Shown here: positions 5,924 through 10,376 of the stretch, piece after piece | Position numbering within the stretch: position 1 is the first letter of the stretch | Layout of the letters: each line of letters begins with the position of its first letter | NCBI GenBank assembly: GCA_934486895.1 | Contig: CAKSQZ010000031.1 | Location: 1-10,376, forward strand | Source: an uncultured Eubacteriales bacterium | GTDB lineage: Bacteria; Bacillota; Clostridia; Oscillospirales; Acutalibacteraceae | Reading direction: 5' to 3' | Length of the DNA: 10,376 bases | The notes under the pieces: generated by a model | What the model saw: the letters and a program-made list of their open reading frames with translations, nothing else | The model's database searches: none | What the model was told of the DNA's origin: nothing | Program-made: the position numbers and the translations under genes

Positions 5924-6958
5924 TCAGATGAACAGGTCTGCCGCCATTATTACAAATGCGAGTGCACAACCGATAAATGCGACAAACGAAAAAACAAGAA
6001 CTATCTTATTTTCGTTCCAGCCGGACATTTCATAGTGGTGATGGATCGGACTCATTTTGAAAAGGCGCTTTTTTGTGCGTTTATAATACGCGACCTGAAT
6101 AACAACGGACATTGCCTCGATAAGATACAGTATGCCCGACAAAAACAGAAGTATCGGCCAGCCGCTTGCAAAAGCGAATGCAACGACTATTCCGCCGAGG
6201 AACATTGAACCTGTGTCGCCCATGAACACTTTGGCGGGGTTTAGGTTCCAAATGAGGAAGCCTACAAGCGAGCCTGCAAGCGCTGCGGAGAGCAGATTAT
6301 ATCCCCAATTTGCGAGGACGGTCGTCATCACAAGATAAAACAGCGATACAACAAAGGTGACGGACGACGCAAGACCGTCTATACCGTCGGTCAGGTTTAC
6401 GGCGTTTGTGAAGCCGTAGATGAAGATCAGTGCTATCGGCCAGAAAAGCAGACCGAAGCCCGATGTTATGTCAATGTCGCCGACAAACGGAATATGTGTT
6501 GTTTTCATGCCGGAGAAATACATTGTTGTCAGATATGCAACTGAGACCGCAAGCTGCATGAAAGTTTTCTGGCTTGCTTTTAAGCCGAGATTGCGCTTTT
6601 TGACCGCTTTTATATAGTCGTCCGTGAATCCGATGAAGCCCATTAAAAGTGCGAGCGCAATGCCGGCGCAAAGCTGAAGTATGCGGTTTGCGCTTGAAAG
6701 ATCGCGGGCGTAATCGCCGTTCGGTGCGGCAGTGAACGCAAGAGTCAAACCGATCCCGAGCGACACAATTGTTCCGACAATGAACATGATACCGCCCATT
6801 ATCGGTGTGCCCTGCTTTTTCTCATGCCACTTAGGGCCTATTTCAAGAATAGTCTGACCGAAATGAAGCTTTCTGAGAAACGGGATCAGCACCATGCCGA
6901 AAAGCGCTGTGATAACGCAGGAACTGACGGCGGTTATTATTAGAATTATTGTTGACAT
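5924..6958 (-). CDS. mraY: Phospho-N-acetylmuramoyl-pentapeptide transferase MraY
   Basis: MraY transfers phospho-MurNAc-pentapeptide from the UDP precursor to undecaprenyl phosphate, making lipid I in the membrane. The 344 residues form about ten membrane segments. Diagnostic motifs are GPKWHEKKQGTPIMGG (41-56), FTDDYIK with Asp113 and Asp114 (111-117), NAVNLTDGIDGLA (185-197), NPAKVFMGDTGSM with catalytic-site Asp247 (240-252), and MSPIHHHYE with the triple histidine (302-310). All expected magnesium- and substrate-binding residues are present and the length is typical. ATG at 6958 has AAAGGA about 10 nt upstream. The gene is 19 nt after murE and 36 nt before ftsW. Confidence 0.98.
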   Translation of the reverse strand: MSTIILIITAVSSCVITALFGMVLIPFLRKLHFGQTILEIGPKWHEKKQGTPIMGGIMFIVGTIVSLGIGLTLAFTAAPNGDYARDLSSANRILQLCAGIALALLMGFIGFTDDYIKAVKKRNLGLKASQKTFMQLAVSVAYLTTMYFSGMKTTHIPFVGDIDITSGFGLLFWPIALIFIYGFTNAVNLTDGIDGLASSVTFVVSLFYLVMTTVLANWGYNLLSAALAGSLVGFLIWNLNPAKVFMGDTGSMFLGGIVVAFAFASGWPILLFLSGILYLIEAMSVVIQVAYYKRTKKRLFKMSPIHHHYEMSGWNENKIVLVFSFVAFIGCALAFVIMAADLFI

Positions 6959-6977
6959 TTCAATACCGTCCTTTTAA

Positions 6978-8405
6978 TTATTTATCCGCTAATGCCGCGG
7001 CTATAACTTCGCGTTCGTCAAAATGTATTGTGCCTGTGGGCAGGATCTGATATGTCTCATGGCCCTTGCCGGCAAAAAGCACAATGTCATCGGGCTTTGC
7101 GTTTTTAACGGCATATTCAATAGCTTCGGCGCGGTTTTCGATGACGATATACGGGGTGTCGGTGTTCTTCATGCCGGCTAATATATCTTCGATTATCTTT
7201 TCGGGATTTTCCGAGCGGGGATTATCCGAAGTGACTATAACAAAATCGGAAAGTCTTGCCGCGATCTCGCCCATTATCGGGCGCTTTGTGCGGTCGCGGT
7301 CGCCTCCGCAGCCAAACAGCGTTACCATTCTTCCTGTTTTGATACCGTTGAGCATTTTTATAACATTTTCAAGCTCGTCGGGTGTGTGGGCATAGTCGAT
7401 TATCATGGTGTATCCGTCGCCGCCTGGGACAACTTCTACTCTGCCCTTAACTCCCTCAACTCCGGAGAGAAGATCGGTGGTTTTATCGAAATCAAATCCG
7501 CAGGCGAGCATACTGACTCCTGCCGCCATTGAATTATAAACGGTGAAGCTGCCTGGTATAGCGACATTGATATCCTTGCGTTTGCCGCCGCAGCAAAGAT
7601 CATAGGCCACGCCGCCTGCACTGTATTTGATATTTTCGGCATAATAATCGGCGCTGCCGTCTTTTGCGGAATAGGTTATCTTCTTACAGTCGCAGCCGTT
7701 TATGAAGCGGTCTGAATATTCGTCGTCGAGGTTGATGACTGCCGTTTTGCACATCTTGAACAGCAAAAGCTTTGCATTCAGGTAGTTTTCCATTGTGATA
7801 TGGTAATCAAGGTGATCCTGAGTCAGGTTTGTGAACACGGCACATTCAAACTCAAGCCCCCACACGCGCTTCTGATCGAGTGCGTGGGACGACACTTCCA
7901 TGACAACATACTCACAGCCCGCTTTGAGCATAAGCGAGAACAATGAATGAAGCTCATAAGCATCGGGGGTTGTGTTTTTGGCAGGCAGAACATCATCGCC
8001 TACAATATTCTGAATCGTGCCGATTAGGCCTGTTTTATGGCCGAGACGCTCAAGCATGGAGCGGATCATATATGTGGTTGTGGTTTTGCCGCTTGTGCCC
8101 GTTATGCCGATGAGCTTCAGACTTTTGGCGGGATTGCCGAAGTAGTTGGCGCACATTGAGGAATAAGCCTCGCGGGAATCTTCAACGATAAGCTGGTTAT
8201 CTAGACCGATATCGTGCTCGCAGACGATTACCGCCGCACCGTTTTTATATGCACTCTCGGCATACTTATGTCCGTCAAGGGCGGCGCCTTTGATGCAGAC
8301 AAACACTGTTCCCTTTGTGACTTTTCTGGAATCGCACTGAACCGACTCGACTTTAATATCCGCAAATTTTTCGGGCGAGCCTTCATAAATATCTTTGAAT
8401 TTCAT
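6978..8405 (-). CDS. murE: UDP-MurNAc-tripeptide ligase MurE, meso-diaminopimelate-adding type
   Basis: MurE is the cytoplasmic ATP-dependent ligase that adds the third amino acid to UDP-MurNAc-L-Ala-D-Glu. The 475-residue protein has the N-terminal UDP-binding domain (DSRKV at 25-29), the P-loop GTSGKTTT (103-110), NTTPD (144-148) and MEVSSHALDQKRV (169-181). Lys212 in NAKLLLF is the expected carbamylated lysine. The ligase C-terminal domain carries DNPR (394-397) and GKGHE (446-450). DNPR is the established signature for meso-diaminopimelate; lysine-adding enzymes differ there. The cell wall is therefore predicted to be of the mDAP type. ATG at 8405 has a GAGGAGAAAGGA purine stretch upstream, the nearest AAAGGA at 11 nt. 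It lies 24 nt after the penicillin-binding protein gene, as in B. subtilis spoVD-murE. Confidence 0.97.
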   Translation of the reverse strand: MKFKDIYEGSPEKFADIKVESVQCDSRKVTKGTVFVCIKGAALDGHKYAESAYKNGAAVIVCEHDIGLDNQLIVEDSREAYSSMCANYFGNPAKSLKLIGITGTSGKTTTTYMIRSMLERLGHKTGLIGTIQNIVGDDVLPAKNTTPDAYELHSLFSLMLKAGCEYVVMEVSSHALDQKRVWGLEFECAVFTNLTQDHLDYHITMENYLNAKLLLFKMCKTAVINLDDEYSDRFINGCDCKKITYSAKDGSADYYAENIKYSAGGVAYDLCCGGKRKDINVAIPGSFTVYNSMAAGVSMLACGFDFDKTTDLLSGVEGVKGRVEVVPGGDGYTMIIDYAHTPDELENVIKMLNGIKTGRMVTLFGCGGDRDRTKRPIMGEIAARLSDFVIVTSDNPRSENPEKIIEDILAGMKNTDTPYIVIENRAEAIEYAVKNAKPDDIVLFAGKGHETYQILPTGTIHFDEREVIAAALADK

Positions 8406-8429
8406 AGCTTCGACGTTCCTTTCTCCTCT

Positions 8430-10376
8430 TTATTCGACAGTTACATTTTCTCGGAATTCAACTGTTACAATAGTTCCCTTGTCGACCTCGGTGTCCTCTG
8501 CGAGCGACTGGTTATAAGCAATCGAATTATCGGTCGAACCGCTTATTTTTATATTAAGACCGGCATTGACCGCGGCTGAGTTTGCTTCGCTGACCGTCAT
8601 ACCGTTGAAATCAGGCACAGTCGCTTTTGTTTTTTCAGCGGAGTTGTCAGTGTAGAGCACGACCTTCCCGCCCTTCGGGATCTCCTGACCGTTTGACGGG
8701 GTTTGGCGTTTGACAGTGTCACCTTCTCCGATAACTTCGACATCAAGACCGCTTTCCTTTATCTTCGCTTTGGCTTCGCTCAGTTTCGAGCCTGTTACAT
8801 CGGGTGTTTTAAGCGCAAGCTTTGCGGCTTCTTCCTCGGTGTATTCGGGGCTGACCTGAAGATACGGAAGGATCTCCTCCAATATCTTGCCGACCATAGG
8901 AGCGACAAGCGTGCCGCCGTAGGGGTTGGCAACGCTCGGATCATCAAGCAGCATCAGCACCGCTATCTGCGGTTTGTCGCTCGGAGCTATTGCACCGAAA
9001 GATGCGATGCGTCCGCCTGAACTAAGCTTTTCGGATGTGCCTGTTTTACCGCCGATACGGAAGCCTGCGATATAGGCATTTTTGCCTGTGCCTTCGCTGA
9101 CAACACCCTCGAGAAACTCGCATATCTTTTTGCTTGTTTCATTCGAGATGACCTGTCTTTTAGGCTCTTTTTCATAGTTTTTGACGATGTTTCCGTCGGC
9201 ATCGATTATCTGCTTTGCAACATGCGGTTCATAGAGGTAGCCGCCGTTGACCGCCGCCGAAATTGCGGTTATAAACTGAATAGGGGTTATTGAGAATGAC
9301 TGGCCGAACGATTCGGACGCAAGTTCGACAGGACCCATGCTTGAAGCGGTATGCACGATCGGTGAGCTTTCGCCGGGAAGATCAATACCTGTCATATTCT
9401 CAAGGCCGTAGGCTTTTCGGTATGCTGTGAAACGGCTTACACCGAGCTTCTGACCGATCGTGATAAATGCCGGATTACATGAGTTCATATATGCCTCGGC
9501 AAGAGTTTGGGTACCGTGGCCGCCGTCTTTATGGCAGCGGATCATTCGGTCGGCTATTTTGATATAGCCTGGGCAATAATATGTATCGGAAAGCGAGATA
9601 GCATTTTCTTCTATTGCTGCTGAGCCTGTTATAATCTTGAAAACCGAGCCCGGTTCATAGGTATCGGAAACGCATTTATTACGCCACTGAGCATACTGTG
9701 CTTCGGTGAGCGCTTTTGAGCGTTCTTTATCATCGGTTATTGCGGCGATCTCTTTTGCTTTTTTCTGATCCGAGATCTTAAACGGATCGTTTGGATTGAA
9801 GTCGTTTTTGGTTGCCATTGCAAGCACTCCGCCTGTGTTGACATCCATAACAATACAGCAGCCGCGTTCTTTGACGCCGTTTTGTTCAACAGCCTGAGTG
9901 AGATACTTTTCGGCGACATACTGGATATATTCGTCAAGTGTCGTTACTACCGAGTTGCCCGGCTTTGCGTCGATCACTTTTTCATAGGCAAACGGCATTT
10001 CGCCGCCGACAGAGTCTCTCGCGGAGACTATTCTGCCGTTTTCGCCTGCAAGCTCGGAATCGTACTGCGCTTCAAGCCCCTCAAGTCCGTTGTTATCCGT
10101 TCCGACAAAGCCGAGCACGGTTGATGCCAGATTGTCGTTCGGATAGTAGCGCTTGCTTGTTTCTTCAAGTTCGACGCAATGGGAAAGGCCTTTTTCATTT
10201 ATGAAACTGCGCACCTTTTCGGTGACATCGGATTCTATTTTACTGCCTACGCGCTGATATGCGACATTCTTCTCGCACAGGCTCAGCACCTTTTCATAGG
10301 TGAGACCGAGCAGTTCTGAAAGTCCCGCCGCAGCAACCTCGCGCTCATTGACCTTATCGGTCGCTTTGAACGCTGT
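8430..10376 (-). CDS. ftsI: Class B penicillin-binding protein with two PASTA domains (SpoVD/PbpB/FtsI group), N-terminus missing
   Basis: This is the transpeptidase that cross-links septal or spore peptidoglycan with an FtsW-type partner. The frame stays open to the right edge, giving 648 visible residues. The cytoplasmic tail, the membrane anchor and the first part of the dimerisation domain are outside the window. A GTG at 10289 is merely an internal valine codon, because coding continues upstream with VAAAGLSELLGLTYEKVLSL. The visible part holds the rest of the dimerisation domain, with YYPNDNLASTVLGFVG and NGLEGLEAQYD. The transpeptidase domain follows with catalytic SVFK (Ser near 9646), SCN (near 9480) and KTGT (near 9044). 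Two PASTA repeats end the protein, one around TPDVTGSKLSEAKAKI and one around ATVPDFNGMTVSEAN. Two PASTA repeats recall B. subtilis PbpB and pneumococcal PBP2x; SpoVD has one. Position before murE recalls spoVD, so vegetative versus sporulation use is open. Confidence 0.92.
   Translation of the reverse strand, partial: TAFKATDKVNEREVAAAGLSELLGLTYEKVLSLCEKNVAYQRVGSKIESDVTEKVRSFINEKGLSHCVELEETSKRYYPNDNLASTVLGFVGTDNNGLEGLEAQYDSELAGENGRIVSARDSVGGEMPFAYEKVIDAKPGNSVVTTLDEYIQYVAEKYLTQAVEQNGVKERGCCIVMDVNTGGVLAMATKNDFNPNDPFKISDQKKAKEIAAITDDKERSKALTEAQYAQWRNKCVSDTYEPGSVFKIITGSAAIEENAISLSDTYYCPGYIKIADRMIRCHKDGGHGTQTLAEAYMNSCNPAFITIGQKLGVSRFTAYRKAYGLENMTGIDLPGESSPIVHTASSMGPVELASESFGQSFSITPIQFITAISAAVNGGYLYEPHVAKQIIDADGNIVKNYEKEPKRQVISNETSKKICEFLEGVVSEGTGKNAYIAGFRIGGKTGTSEKLSSGGRIASFGAIAPSDKPQIAVLMLLDDPSVANPYGGTLVAPMVGKILEEILPYLQVSPEYTEEEAAKLALKTPDVTGSKLSEAKAKIKESGLDVEVIGEGDTVKRQTPSNGQEIPKGGKVVLYTDNSAEKTKATVPDFNGMTVSEANSAAVNAGLNIKISGSTDNSIAYNQSLAEDTEVDKGTIVTVEFRENVTVE

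Noticed and set aside
8430..10289. Start of the penicillin-binding protein at GTG 10289
   Set aside because: The frame continues in coding sequence to the right edge, and a class B protein needs its membrane anchor and full dimerisation domain upstream.

Overview
The window is a stretch of the division and cell-wall (dcw) cluster of a Firmicutes bacterium, most likely an anaerobic clostridium of the Ruminococcus/Oscillospira type. The evidence is the gene order, a two-PASTA class B penicillin-binding protein, a DivIB-type FtsQ, a MurE with the meso-diaminopimelate motif DNPR, no ftsA next to ftsZ, strong AGGAGG ribosome-binding sites and frequent GTG/TTG starts. The genus is inference. All supported genes lie on the minus strand, so transcription runs from the right edge to the left edge.

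In transcription order the genes are: class B penicillin-binding protein of the SpoVD/PbpB/FtsI group (8430-10376, N-terminus beyond the right edge), murE (6978-8405), mraY (5924-6958), ftsW (4679-5887), murG (3546-4667), murA (2221-3480), ftsQ/divIB (1412-2224), ftsZ (238-1302) and the first 51 codons of a probable prmA (left edge to 154). Junctions are short: 24, 19, 36 and 11 nt for the first four, 65 nt between murG and murA, and a 4-nt overlap between murA and divIB. Only the two gaps that flank ftsZ (109 and 83 nt) and the murG-murA gap hold signals of their own. No stretch above 300 bases lacks a gene.

The products form one pathway. MurA makes the first committed precursor of peptidoglycan, MurE adds the third stem residue, MraY and MurG build lipid I and lipid II, FtsW polymerises lipid II, and the penicillin-binding protein cross-links it. 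DivIB regulates that synthase pair and FtsZ positions the machinery. Compared with Bacillus subtilis (spoVD-murE-mraY-murD-spoVE-murG-murB-divIB), murD is absent between mraY and ftsW, and murA occupies the place of murB.

The regulatory signals are a strong sigma-A-type promoter with an A-rich upstream element directly before ftsZ, a long hairpin over the murG-murA gap that touches the murA ribosome-binding site, and a hairpin between ftsZ and prmA. Four of the eight genes whose start lies in the window use GTG or TTG. I saw no mobile element, RNA gene, CRISPR array, phage gene or defence gene, and nothing that amounts to an undescribed system. The points worth a second look concern gene order, leaders and start sites.
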